Source: Xenopus tropicalis (lineage: Eukaryota > Chordata > Amphibia > Anura > Pipidae). Taken from it: 64,000 nt of DNA. Under the pieces are notes generated by a model, which ran no database searches, was not told the DNA's origin, and saw only the letters and a program-made list of their open reading frames with translations. The stretch covers positions 97,740,829 to 97,804,828 of the forward strand of contig NC_030677.2 of the NCBI RefSeq assembly GCF_000004195.4, in the 5' to 3' direction. Of the stretch, positions 8,899 to 20,462 are shown one piece after another (the first letter of the stretch is position 1; every line of letters begins with the position of its first letter). The position numbers and the translations under genes were made by a program.

Positions 8899-9106
8899 AT
8901 ATAAATTATAGCAGTGTTACTGTAGTAAACACACCAGTTTTACCAGTGCAGGGCAACAGTGCATTATATTTTTATTACTTTAAAGCTCTTTCATTTTTTA
9001 GTGTTACTGTTCCTTTAAGGCATGGAAATCCAAATGACAAAGACCCGTTATCTGTAAAACCCCAGGTCCCGAGCATTCTGGATAATAGGTCCAATACCTG
9101 TAGTTA

Positions 9107-10730
9107 AAATATAAGCCATGACATTTATACACAAAAGGTATGTTATATTCTATATGCCACATATGTTGTGTAACTGTTGTGTAACAGTTATCAATATCTT
9201 GATTTTGGGCTCTTCACAGTGGTAATCCTATGCATATTGGCCAAAATTGTTCAGAATATTCCTGGCATGTATTTAGAAGATAAGATTTTATAATTCTTTT
9301 TTTAAAGCAAAGATCTAATTTGCTACTATTGGTTAGAGAACCTTGGGAAATCATTTATTACATTTTCCATTATGCTCTGTTGCAGCTGCCCTTGTTTATT
9401 CTGACTTAGCCCTGCAGTTCATTAACAAAATTCAACAAGCAATTGGTGTAAAAGGTGACATTTCCACAAGGAAATGCGATCATAAAAGTTGCTCAAAATC
9501 AGAGAGTTTCATCAGGAATTGGATAATTTTAATTGTTTTAAATCTAATGCAGCTGTCTGTTACTTGGAATTAAGGGTCTTTACAGGCCAAGAATTAGTTT
9601 TATCTTCAGATAAGGACAGGTATTAGGTTTATCTCTAAGTAATGACAGGAAGCTCAGCCAGAATAGGTTCATTATTAATCATCACACCTGCGGTCATGTA
9701 GGGATGGGTTTAATCCTTGCCTGACATGGCCCTTGAGGCTTGGTGCTGGACATCCTTTATACAAATGTAACTGACTGGCAGCTGCCCTTACCTGTCCTGA
9801 GGACTTCTTTCTTTTGTATACTGTAAATATATTTGTGTAAGGGCCTCACAGAAAACATACTTTTGTTTTCAGGTTTGTATTGCAGATAATGGGAGATATT
9901 TTTAACAGTTTTAGAAAAGCCAGATGTATGCCTCCAGAAGATAATTTAAAGGAACCATATTCTGAACTGTTAAAAATGTAGGATATATGTTTTGTTTTAC
10001 TTGTTATTGCTTGTGACACTTGTGACCACCAAGCATAGTTCCTGATCATTTTTGAAGAATACTCTGTTGTTGAATATGCACCAAGTGGCATATTAACACA
10101 TCTCCCTACACAAAATACTATAATATACAACAATATTTTGCTAAACATATGGTGTATACTGAAGTAAGATAAAGAAAAAAAAATACTTAAAGAAGTAGCA
10201 AAGTATAATCAGAATTTGTATACTTTTAGGAAGGCGCCGCCTTAAATGAAAAAAGTGCATCACACAGATAACAGAATACACCCAAGTAAGCTTTTTTGTA
10301 CAGTGGCTGTTTAGAGTAGATAAGCGTCTTCTTCTACTGCTAGTGAATCATATGTGCTTTGCTTATTGTACAAAAAACAGTTTTTTGAAACCAAAGAGAA
10401 AGTGTGTAATGCAGGAAGAATTGTTTTGTTTCCAGCAACTGAAAAATATCCCTGAGCCTAAAAATGGGAATTGTATAGCTAACCATGGTTATTGAATTTT
10501 CTTAACAGTTAACATGGTTATTGTATTTAATGATGATTATTATAAATTCCTTTTTTCACTCAATTTAACAAATTCATTCTAACTACAGTATATTACCCTT
10601 AGTCAAAATGTATTCCACATTTCACTTTTTATGCACTATAAGACATTATACTGTATGCATTGTTCTTTACTAGTTACCTATAGATTACTAATATAGATGA
10701 TAAAGATACATTTTTATAGATTAAATAGCC
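9107..10730. other. Non-coding stretch
   Basis: No gene recognised. 9590-9790 is a little less AT-rich than its surroundings and holds a TTATTAATCATC motif, but nothing more can be said. Confidence 0.5.
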
Positions 10731-10734
10731 CTCA

Positions 10735-10975
10735 CACACAAGGAAATTAGTCACTGGCGACAAATCTCCTCTATTGTCGAGACTTTTATCCTCCAAATGT
10801 TTTCACACTGGCAAATGTAAATGTAAATCTTCAGTGGGAAAACATACGTGTTGCTTAGTCTATCTGAAGTTGGCCAAATTTCCTTGTGAGAACTTCAGAA
10901 AACCAAAGCAACACATATGTTTTTCCACCAGCAATTTACATTATCGCCAGTAGGAAGGCATTTGGAGAAGATTAG
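10735..10975. mobile_element. Degenerate inverted-repeat MITE
   Basis: AAAACATACGTGTTGCTT (about 10839) and AAGCAACACATATGTTTTT (about 10905) are inverted. The match extends to TGTAAAT / ATTTACA and, weakly, to outer ends near 10748 and 10965. It looks like an old palindromic element. Confidence 0.5.
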
Positions 10976-11145
10976 TAATTATATCGTAAAAATATCAAGG
11001 GAAAGCTGACAGTGACTGACTACAAGCCCAAATATAACAGGATATGTGTAGGCATGCAGACCATTGCCAGGAACAACGCAGCACTGAACTTAATGCTTGC
11101 CATAGACAGCCAGTAAATACAAGGCTCTGCTGCACCATATGTCTG

Positions 11146-11754
11146 TCAGCGTTCCTTAAGGTCTGCATCTAAATGGTATATAAGGTAGGACTCAGGATAG
11201 GTGATGTCTAAGTCACCATTACCACACTCCAGTATATACACAATGGCAAGTTTATTGTAAGAGATGCACTGGACAAGATCATTGTTTGGTGTATTTCCCA
11301 TCAGTGTTAAAGTTGGTATGCAATTAGTGAACCAGTGAAAATGCCTGGTGTTGCAGCAGGTAATACTGTTTTCTTGTTGCCGGTTTAGGAAAAGCCAGAA
11401 AATGGGTCTCTGGAATGAATGGAGAGAGTGAAGAGTGGGCCCTCCATTCTGTACTCCATTTAGTGTTTTCAGCTGCCCAGCTGTAGTAGCTGCCTGAATA
11501 GGCTGCAGGTGAGCAGCAAATAAAAGAACTGTGGGGTTACACTGCAGGTCTCTCAGAGCGGGAAGGTTCACTGCCTCTATTAGGGTGCTGCCTGTCACTG
11601 CAAGGAGCAGAGAGAGTTGTGACCAAGTGTATGAGAAGCTTGAGTGTTCATGAGTGTGAGAGTCACCATGGATGTTTGAAACTGGGGATGGTGAGAAACC
11701 CCAAAAAGGTTTTAAAGTGTGAAAATTACCCTGGAAGGTGAGAGTCACAGACAA
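11146..11754 (-). other. Unassigned 202-codon open frame
   Basis: This is the longest open frame in non-repetitive sequence of the intergenic part. I recognise no domain, signal peptide or conserved motif. There is no evident CpG promoter, nor splice context I can defend. Chance is a good explanation; a decayed exon or retro-copy is the alternative. Confidence 0.12.
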
Positions 11755-11851
11755 GTCTTGAATATGTATTGTTGAAATGCTACAGAACTGTGTTCCTGTG
11801 ATGTTTTGTTGGGAAGAGTTTGCCCAAAATAAATCTGTTTTTGCCAGAAGA

Positions 11852-12549
11852 CATTCACTAAAGTCCGAAATAAGGAGTGCTATTTATAGCATGCGTTAAA
11901 AATCTTATCACTTCTTATTTTTCACTCGATTCACTAAAAGGACACTTGCAGAGCGCAATATATTACGCACGTAACCATTACTTTCTGAAAACCACCATTT
12001 CCCTGAAAACTGGAGGATGCAGCACTCTAGGGCCAACATATACTTGAAAAAATACGACTGCAAACTCCATGTTGTGTTGATAATAGCTCACGAACCGCAA
12101 TTTTCTTTAAGTACCGCCTGCCCCAAGTAGGGTTAATATTCACACAGATTAACACGATATTTTGCACGTTTAACGCTTCATATGTGTTTGTGAATCATGC
12201 GTTAGTACTATTTCTATTCGCTAATTAACGCAATGCGTTTTTTGTGTGCATGCGATATGCGGATTAACACATGCGAAATGACTTTGATGAATCGGTACTT
12301 AATTATCGCATGCTTTTTAATGAAAAAAACTATGCGATAAGCGTTATTGACCTTTAGTGAATCTGCCCCTATAACGCTTATCGCATAGTTTTTTTCATTA
12401 AAATATGTCATTGTAAGATAAATAACGCCAAGAACATCGCTTCTTAATTATGACAAGTGTCCTTTTAGTGAATCGAGCGAAAAATAAGAAGTGATAAGAT
12501 TTTTAACGCATGCTGTAAATAGCACTCCTTATTTCGGACTTTAGTGAAT
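11852..12549. mobile_element. Long palindromic MITE (TTCACTAAAGT ends)
   Basis: ATTCACTAAAGTCCG at 11852 is inverted at the right end, CGGACTTTAGTGAAT to 12549. Arms of about 100 bp are nearly perfect (TCTTATCACTTCTTATTTTT, AAAAGGACACTTG). The middle also folds (GCGATAAGCGTTAT / ATAACGCTTATCGC). The ends resemble those of the larger element at 16257-18659, so it may be a deletion relative of that family. Confidence 0.8.
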
Positions 12550-13014
12550 CGGGCCCATTGTGTCCATGTCTCTATGGTCTAGATCCTCTGCTTACCTGCC
12601 TACCATAGCTAACTTCTGACCAAAAATTACATGTACAAGCAGATGTTATGTTACAATATATATACATATCCTGTTATATGTAAAATAACTAATTATTATT
12701 ACTTCCTGCGCTCATTTCAATATGGGTAATAATGTTTTTTTTTTTGTACATTAGATGCATACGATGAAGTCAGCCACAACTGACTGATAACAACATATGC
12801 TCAAACATTTTAAACAAGTAGATCTGTGTGAGTCAAGTGTTTCTCATCCACGGAAAAATTCTCTGCTGTTATGTTTCTATTTTCAGAATGCTAATAATAA
12901 ACTAAAGTTTACACTTTTCTAAGCTCTTTAAAAGGTTCTTAAATCCTTCTATTTTACCTAATCTCCTTTTCAAATTAAATGATCACATCTGTTATGAAAT
13001 CTTTGAAATTTAAG
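12550..13014. other. Non-coding stretch
   Basis: Nothing recognised beyond a T-rich run at about 12735. Confidence 0.5.
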
Positions 13015-13330
13015 GCCTCAGTGCAGTAAGCAAAGTGCAATTTTGCACATAATTGGAATGTTTTTTGCCATAATGGATCATTTTGTTCAGAATTCCAGAA
13101 GCGTTGTAGTTGGAAATTGTGCCTGACCCAATTGCACCAAAGTTTTCAGACACAATTGCACTGAAACCATTGACGCAGGGCACAGAAGGAACCCTGGAGC
13201 TACAACTATACGGAAGTGCAAGGAGCAAATATTGATGCAAGTACCTTTAATGAATGGGGTTTTATGTGCAAATGACCATGGGAAAATTTGTGTGAACACA
13301 ACTGCGCTTGTAGATATAAATGAGCGCTTT
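13015..13330. repeat. Dispersed repeat, second copy
   Basis: Same family and order as 1870-2400 (AAGCAAAGTGCAATTTT, CAACTATACG, AATGGGGTTTTATGTGCAAA), without the MITE insertion present there. The short antisense open frames that overlap it are not considered genes. Confidence 0.55.
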
Positions 13331-13338
13331 AGATACTT

Positions 13339-13443
13339 GTCAAAATATTTCAGCCAGCACAACAAGTAAAGTGCAAGCAGGGCTTAGCCCCTGCGTGTTT
13401 ATTCAAAAAACAACATTTCGGGGGCTGGTTGAAATATTTTGAC
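13339..13443. repeat. Short inverted-repeat element
   Basis: GTCAAAATATTTCAGCCAGC (13339-13358) is inverted, with one mismatch, at 13424-13443. Between the arms is AAGTGCAAGCAGGGC...AACATTTCGGGGGC, a phrase type common in frog dispersed repeats. Confidence 0.55.
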
Positions 13444-13615
13444 CGGACTGTGTGGAGAGTGCCGACTCTCTAGGCTGTGCACCAAGTAGTAATTCTCTGG
13501 AGGAGGTAAGGGTGTGCTGGTGTAAAACTTTTTTTTCCAATCGCTTTAGATTCTTAACACTAATTAAAGTAAAATATGCTGTTATCTACATATAATAGAA
13601 AAAGTAATTTATTAT

Positions 13616-14350
13616 GTGGTTAAAGAAGAGCATAACTCATTCAGTGACCCTAGTGTAGGGGATCAGAGAACCCTGTCCCCTGTTTCTCAGTCTGTGACAT
13701 CATCCAGCCTAGCTACAGCCTGGGGAGGGATCCGGTTGGCTGGCTGCCCCAGTGCACGTCTGGGAGAGGTGTGCCTAAGCTTTGGAGCCAAAAATCTAGG
13801 GGCGGGCCCAGCAGCTTATAAAGGGAGGCCCTGCTGTTGTTTGCCAGTTCAGAGTTAGAGACAGAGTGAGCAGTTAGCACAAACAGTGTGTGTTCAGACT
13901 GGAAAGGATAAAAGTCTGCTGGACTGCCTGGGAATATAAAGTCCTCTGTGGTACTCTGTGTGTGTGTGTCCCCTGGAGGAACAGGTATTGCTTGGTTACC
14001 TGCTACGTGGGAGCAGCCACCCCTTTCAACAGGGAAGGTACTCTGGGGCAGGTAGCGCTACCTGGGGGGACTAAAGAGCTCTTGGGGAAGGGACTGAACT
14101 GATTTAAGGGTTGGGGGTCTATCCGGATCTAAAGTGGGCTGGGCAAGTACAGAGACTGTGCCAGTGTGGATAGCCCTCCCAAGTTTCCTCAGGAAAGGAT
14201 TATCAGTCACCCAAAAGCTGTTCTACTGTTTATGTCCAAAAGTTATATAAAGTTTAATATTGCAGCAAACCATGTGTGATTATTCCTAGTGGAAATCCCC
14301 TAGAGGTGTGTTCCTCAGTGTCCACTAGGTGGAGGCACTGCGCTGTTCCC
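13616..14350 (+). repeat. Probable solo LTR or LTR-like segment
   Basis: This is a GC-richer island of about 730 bp in AT-rich DNA. A TTATAAAG box is at 13816-13823. GC-rich transcribed-looking sequence follows, then an ATATAAAGTTTAATA-type polyadenylation region near 14245. That layout is typical of frog LTRs. I could not fix clean TG...CA borders or a target duplication, and no internal region or partner LTR is present. A short cellular promoter is the alternative. Confidence 0.35.
13816..13823 (+). promoter_or_regulatory. TATA-like box in LTR-like segment
   Basis: TTATAAAG lies within a GC-rich context, 30-40 bp upstream of CAGTTCAGAGTTAGAG. Confidence 0.35.
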
Positions 14351-16256
14351 AGTTCCCAGTATCAATATTCTTTGAAGAACACACATCTCCTGAAAATACA
14401 GCCCATATATAAGTGAATGTGCCAAGAAAGGGTTACACTAGCTAATATGAAGAGAACACAATTAATAAAAAATATAAAAAATAGGGTAGTTGGATGTGGA
14501 GATGAAGGTATATTGCACCAACAGCTTGTAAATATGGAATAGAGCCCTGCAATGGATGGTCCCGGCATTTTCCCAAATTGCAGAACAGGTATTGAATATG
14601 TACAGTATGGTATGGGTCACTGGTTGGCAAGTCACAGGTTCTAAAGCTATTTTTTCTACTTCTCTTCCCACTGCCAACACATAGATAATGTCACTGCATT
14701 CATGATGGTTGGGTAGTGGATTCAAGTGAATAAAATTGTGGGTTGTGTGTCAGTGTGTCCGGGTCAGGTGCAGGCCTACCCAGTTAGACTTCCAGAGCAT
14801 GGAAATAAGCAGTGAATGTGAAGTGTAAAATGTAAATGGCAACTTTATTGCTAAAAAAATATTGAGGGTAAAAATACCAATATACAGTCTTTAAAATATT
14901 AGTGTCACAATAACAACTAAAAGTACAAAGTTAAGGTTGTAAAATTCTTATGCAAGTTTGCATCTGTATTTATAGCTTGCATGTTTTGAGTGTGTCAATG
15001 TAAGTACAAATTAGAACCCCAAGAAAGGATTAACTGCTGCCCTCCTGAACCACATCACTGTGTCCACACAGTAATGCCTCATTTTCTTACATGTTCCGAA
15101 TAAGCAGAGTAGAGAGCGGGGTTGGGAGCTGCCATGACACACCGCTTTATCTTCTGTTCCCAACAATTTCGCACCAGCACAGCTGAAGCTAATAAGGACC
15201 TAAATGAAACTCTGCATACTCCTAGTTACCAGTTGAACATCAAGCATTGTGAGATTCCACTGCCAACGATGCTGCTCTGCTGAGGTAAGACAGAAGCATA
15301 ATATTTCACTTTCTTTTGGTTTCTTCTTTCCCCTGGAAACATTTGCAAGTTATTAATCTTTGCTGCCTGTAGTGATGAAATCATGCTCACGCTGGGATCA
15401 GAGCACCAGTGCAAGTTAAGGACTCTGATGTGTGGTGGCACATTTGATGTGATTTTAAATATTTAAAAGCCCCATCTGACACAAATAAGTTTGTCTGATA
15501 CTAGGTCAACTTTAGCCTGTTCCTAAGTGTGATGCTATTTCTTGTATTTGACACTGACTATTCTGAACTCTGTATGCACTGCCATGTACCTTAACTTAGA
15601 CTTAGACACTGATTACTCCTAACACTTAGTCCTTACTTTCCAGTACTGACAGTACAGTAGTTCCCGCAAGAATTTGTTACAGGCATGAACAATTATGTAA
15701 CTCTGCAAGCCTGCTTTGAAAAAGTTAAGGACATATATATATCTAGCCCTTTTGCCTTCATCTTGGCCTATAGATGGCCTTCACCCACTCAAACTACTAT
15801 ACAACCTCTTGTCTTTCCACCAAGGGAACCTTGCATTCCAGTTCTAAGATACTATGCCTCCAAAGCTCTAGCTTCCAAAGGCTTCATTAACCAATGCTGG
15901 TTTTAATTCCAACACAAAACCTTCCACATTGCATTTGAGAAGGGTCTTTTGACTCTGGGAGAAGATATGTCCACTTTTGTATAATGCCAGTGCCTTTTTT
16001 AATAAAGCATTTAAGGTGCAACATCCTTTCCTTATTTGTATGGAAAACAAAATGAACCCCAGGAATAAAACCTAGTTTTCAATTCACATGGAATACCCTA
16101 TAGGTCACCCACAGGGCTTTAACGCATAACCAGGCCAGTTGATGATCAAATCCAGTTTCACCCTTTTTAAAGCTCATAAATAAAGTGTAGTTTTCTGATG
16201 TACAGCTTGTAAAATATGTGTATGTACAGCTAGGGCCCTTTGTATTATAATATAAT
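14351..16256. other. Non-coding stretch
   Basis: No gene, clear inverted repeat or RNA gene recognised; short frames look random. Confidence 0.5.
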
Positions 16257-17079
16257 GGGGTTGATTCACTAAAGTGCGATAAAACGTGCGCTATTTATAG
16301 CGTGCGGTAAAAATTTTATCGTGTCTAAAATTTCGCGACTTATCGCACGATTCACTATTAGCACACTTGCACTAATTTACGTGCGATACTGCACGCAATA
16401 TTTTTGTTGCGGTAAATAACGTGCGCGATATTTTTCGCATGCACGCTAATTATCGCAAGCGCTAATTGTCGCTACATTACGCACGCGGCAATCGGCAGCA
16501 TAAAACTGCCGACATTTTGCCCTGGGAGAGCACAGAAGTGCTATAGAGGTGCTGTATAAATGTTTATTTGCAAAAAACCCCCCAAAAAAACAATAAAAAT
16601 ATAAGTAAGAAAAAAAAAGAAGTGCTACAGAGAATAAAATGGGGGGGGGGGGCATTTAAGAATATTTAGCCAAATACTTAGGGGTCCGTTTGCTAAAGTG
16701 GCTTAAATTAAGTGGGAGATTTTAGACACAGAATAAATGGCAAATATATTATGGGCACTTTATTAAACGGGAACAAATATAATATTGCAATTATTCTGGC
16801 AACAAAACATTTGATTGGCAGTTATCACACTCACCAGAAAATACGCTACGTACTAAATAAGTTTTACTATTCAGCAAAATGGCCTAAAGACAAAATTGTT
16901 GGCAGAATATTTGCAAAAATTTAACCCATATAGCATATTGATGCTGTTACTGATAAATGTAAGAGTGTAGGAGAAACTACATGAAAGTATAGAATACCAT
17001 ATCAAGGAAGGAAAAATAATTAGACATTAACCAGTTCAAAAGTAGAAAAATAAAAACTTTAATTTTAACAATAATAATT

Positions 17080-17616
17080 TTAAAAGATAAAAAACTCGGA
17101 AAGATAAAACTTATGGCTTGCTGCCCTTGAGTTCTCTAATGTCCCTCCGCATCTCGGCCATTTCCCCCCAGACCTGGCCAGCTCGGCCTTGATGTTATCC
17201 AGGTCCTCCTGCATTGACCGGCGTGATGGTCCCTCATCGGCAGGAGAACCTGGTGCCTGGGGTCCGGGGGCCTGGGGGGAGAACTCAAGGGCCTGGGGGG
17301 AAACTGAGGGAGGAATGAAGGGGGGGAGTGTCCGGGGCCTCGGGGGCCTCTTCTGCCTCTGGGGCCTGGGCGGGTGCTGGAGCCTGGGCGGGTGCTGGGG
17401 CTTGGCCGGGTGCTGGGGCCTCTGGGGCCTCTTCCGCCTCTGGGGCCTGGCCGGGTGCTGGGGCCTCAGGGGCCTCTGGAGCCTGGTGGGCCTCGGGGGC
17501 CACAGGAGCCTGGTGTGCCTGGGGTTGGGCCTGGGGATGAGGCGCCAGCTAAAGTTCTGTGAGATAGTATCGCAAGATGTTATTTTGTGTACTATAGTAT
17601 ACATATATATATACAT
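17080..17616 (-). pseudogene. Decayed Pro/Ala-rich second protein, C-terminal part
   Basis: Minus-strand frames encode a Pro/Ala/Glu-rich linker (APEAPAPGQAPE-type repeats) followed by SMQEDLDNIKAELA, a short coiled-coil-like helix. The natural ending appears in another frame as EMAEMRRDIRELKGSKP then stop, reached by a shift in the G-run near 17165. The linker is also split between frames. A disordered linker plus C-terminal helix is like the DNA-binding (Myb-like) companion protein of Harbinger elements. That identity is an inference. Confidence 0.4.
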
Positions 17617-17807
17617 TCATACACCATCATAAATAACGGGGCCCCTCACAACAACATTTTTTGGGCCCCCCTCCTCCCACGCCCCCAATGGCCCCTCCCC
17701 CTGTGAACCCTCACATCAATACAAAGGGCCCCCTAAAACATTTGTGGCCCTTCCCCAAATGACTCACACTATGGGCCGCTCCCTGCTGCTTCCCCCCTGC
17801 TTTAAAC

Positions 17808-18038
17808 TTATTTATGCATATGTATTTGAAAATAGTCTGACCATATGCGCTGGAGCAGGCGGAGGTCCACATCAAGGGCAAACCCGGCGAGCAACCCATC
17901 TCTGAACTCACGCAGGATCGCCCTCTTCCTCTCGTGGACCCCTAAGGGCCCCAGCGGCAGGTTGTCATATCCTGAGCGCAGGAAAAATGACACAATATAG
18001 CACCTCTCCCCTGGTAGCAGATCAGATACCCCAGGCAT
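17808..18038 (-). pseudogene. N-terminal-like coding remnant of the same element
   Basis: This 76-codon frame starts MPGVSDLLPGERCYIVSFFL and contains HERKRAILREFRDGLLAGFALDVDLRLLQRIW, an amphipathic helical composition. It has the same strand as the Pro/Ala-rich remnant and lies upstream of it, so the two may be exons or fragments of one gene. I do not recognise a definite family. Confidence 0.3.
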
Positions 18039-18663
18039 GATGCTCTCTGTAGTGTGACTACAGGCTCAATGACACAAAATGCTCACAAGTCGCACATGTC
18101 ACGAGATTACAAAATCGCTACAAAATGTCCGCAAGTCGCGAGATTACAAAGTCGCGACAAAGAAATCGGCAAAATATACCTAATAATGTATTTTGTGCGA
18201 CTAAATATTTACCGCTACAGTACTGAATATTATGGCGACTAAATATTTACCGCTACAGTACTGCATATTATGGCAACTAAATATTTACCGCTATAGTACT
18301 GCCACTATAGTAGAGAAATTCCATACATGCCAAGACTTTAGTAAAATTTCGTAAAAAAACACATACTTGAATAAATAACACTGCTAAGTCCATATTTTAT
18401 TGCCAAAAACTCATTTACTGTACTTTTCTATAATTTATCGCCTGCCTGAAGTAGGTGTTCATTTTCGCATAGACCAATGCGATATTTAGCGCGCCTAAGT
18501 GTTTGTGAATCATGCGTTAAAACTAGCGCATGTGGTCGCACGAAAATTAACGCATGCGATATGGCGATAATACTATAGTGAATCGCACGCTAATTATCGC
18601 GTCTATTTTAACGCAAAAAAGCGTGCGATAAATTTTATCGCACTTTAGTGAATCAGTCCTAAT

Positions 18664-19490
18664 ATCTCTTTATAAAACTACACTCATCAAATGTTGAAAT
18701 GGTAATGGCAATGTTCAGTCTAAACATTTATAGGAAGAAACAAAAAAAAAAGTGGCTCCAATTAGCATTAATTACATTTATCAACATAGGTGCCATTAGT
18801 GATAGCTACTTTTTGTACATGAAACCACTATGCAGCAAACATATTTGGCTCTTAGAAAATAATTGCAGAATCATATCAGAATTTAAGAATAATATAAATT
18901 AAGAATCAGCCTTTGCTCTGCTGGCATACTTACAACAACAGAGGAAAAAGCCTCATTTAACACTAGTCCTAGCTCTCTAAACCTGTGCACACTGTTTATT
19001 AATAAGATCCCCTAATGTTTTTATTAAAGAGCAAGAAAAAATGGAGAAAAAAACACAGCTTGTTTCAGTAGAACACTATGAATGACATTACTGTAATTGT
19101 AGAGCTTTCTAGATACTTGGTTTCTGGCTAATAGATCCTATATCATTATATTATTTTTACAAAAACCTCTGCAATTTTATTCATATTTCCAATCATTTTT
19201 ACTCTTTATAACATTGTATTTTAGAATGTATGTCATTTGTTATAGATTATTCTTCTGTTCTTTTGATTACCTTTCACTCTTAAGTTTCTTTTGAAATATG
19301 GTAACGGGGGAAAACGGTATGCTGCGGCTTATTTATTTTTTTTGGCAATGAATATATAAAATAAATACCTGTAACATCTAAAATACTATAGGGTTTAAAA
19401 TATTTTAGCAAAATAAGTTTATAGGTAACAATGCATTAAAGTTTCCGTTTATTTGTCCAGTACATGAATAAATTAAAATAGTTGTTGACA
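18664..19490. other. AT-rich non-coding stretch
   Basis: Nothing recognised. Confidence 0.5.
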
Positions 19491-19684
19491 ATAGTGATGA
19501 GTGAATCTGCACAACTTTTTAACTACGTGCAACTCTTTTTGATATGACAGCAACTTTTTTGACCCAATCGCAACTCAATCACGCGTCTTTTTGTGCCTAG
19601 TTTTGCAGCCATTTTGCAAAAAAATTCTCCAATAGTGGAATTTTGCAGCAAGTCCATGCCTGCTGAAAATTTCACTCATCATTG
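19491..19684. mobile_element. MITE with TGATGAGTGAA ends
   Basis: ATAGTGATGAGTGAA opens and TTCACTCATCATTG closes the element. GTTGACA flanks both sides (19484-19490 and 19685-19691), possibly an 8-bp duplication with one mismatch, which would suggest hAT. It is non-coding. The partial copy at 1936-2058 belongs to the same family. Confidence 0.75.
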
Positions 19685-19691
19685 GTTGACA

Positions 19692-20298
19692 GCCCTGTTT
19701 TATGAGGGGTTTCAGTCTGATATCACTTAGGGAGCTTTTCAGTCAGTTTAATTTTTCAGCTGGTTAATCACCTCCTACAATTTCCAATTTGCTTTTTTTT
19801 AATGATAGGCAGACAGGCAGGTCTTCTCCGCAGGCTACAACTGCCAACTTTGCATAAGTTTGGCATAAGCCTTACAGATTTTACCAGTGCAGTGTACCCA
19901 CATTATATTATAATTATCATGCATACCAGCGCTGCCTCAGGGGTCCTAGCTAATTGAGGTGCCTAAATTGATCCCGCCTCCCTAACTTCCCCCACGTTAA
20001 GCTTTTTTGCATCAAAGGGCGGCAAGGGGGGGCTGCATTGCTAGTGCAGAGAGCTCCTGATGCATACAATACTTTTTTTTGTGTTACTGACCAATTAATA
20101 CCAGGGGAATGGGAGGCAGGTTTGGCAAATTCCTAGTTCACTGAGGTGAAGGAACTAAAGTCTACAATAATAAAATCATCATTATTTGAGAAACAGTAAC
20201 TGAAACTGAAAAACAGTACTAAGATCTCTCCTGTGCTACAGTTTACGGTACGTATACAGGCAGTATACAGGTTGGCAGTATACAGGTATACAAGTATA
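19692..20298. other. Non-coding stretch with short GTATACAG tandem
   Basis: No gene. 20250-20305 repeats the unit (a)GTATACAGG several times, immediately next to the start of a TIR repeat whose own end contains ACAGGTATGG. Slippage of that terminus may have created the tandem. Confidence 0.5.
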
Positions 20299-20462
20299 CA
20301 GGTATGGTATTCTCTGTTCAAAAAACAGTTATCTGGAAGGCTCCGAATTATGGGAAGGATATCACCCATACAGCCTATTTTAGACAAATAATTAAAAATT
20401 TTAAAAATGATTTCCTCTGTAATTATTCTGTAATCTCTTTGTAAGAATAAAATAGTGCCTGT
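20299..20462. repeat. Partial copy of the CAGGTATGG TIR repeat
   Basis: Order ACAGGTATGG, AACAGTTATCTGGAA, GGCTCCGAATTATGG, AAAAATGATTTCCTCTGTAA, AATAAAATAGTGCCTG. It matches the first half of the complete copy at 29459-29782 and then stops. Confidence 0.7.

Larger units (their letters stand above)
7391..9018. mobile_element. T2-like TTAA palindromic element
   Basis: TTAAAGGAACAGTAACACC at 7391 is matched by GTGTTACTGTTCCTTTAA ending at 9018. The inverted complementarity continues inward through AAAATATAATG and CCCTGCACTGGTAAAA. The TTAAAGG terminus and TTAA target fit the Xenopus T2 family, known to be piggyBac-related. A second element (7704-8898) has landed in its right half. Confidence 0.85.
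3085..9106. mobile_element. Old TIR repeat split by two later insertions
   Basis: Three pieces (about 3085-3151, 7318-7390 and 9019-9106) join in order into one copy of the repeat seen whole at 29459-29782. Shared landmarks are CTCTGTAATAATAAAACAGC, CTTGTACTTGAT, GGCAAAACAACC, CAGTAGAC, AAGACCCGTTATC and the terminal AATACCTG. The first gap is the LTR element at 3152-7312. The second is the TTAA element at 7391-9018. The left part of the repeat is truncated. The order of insertion follows directly from the interruption pattern. Confidence 0.85.
16257..18659 (-). mobile_element. PIF/Harbinger-like DNA transposon remnant
   Basis: The left end is GGGGTTGATTCACTAAAGTG and the right end is its inverse, CACTTTAGTGAATCAGTCC. 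Longer, subterminally extended arms include GCGATAA...TTTATCGC. TAAT flanks both ends (16253-16256 and 18660-18663), consistent with a TAA-type target duplication as in PIF/Harbinger. The 2.4 kb body holds GC-rich, minus-strand coding remnants. No DDE transposase was recognised, so it is non-autonomous or eroded. Confidence 0.65.
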
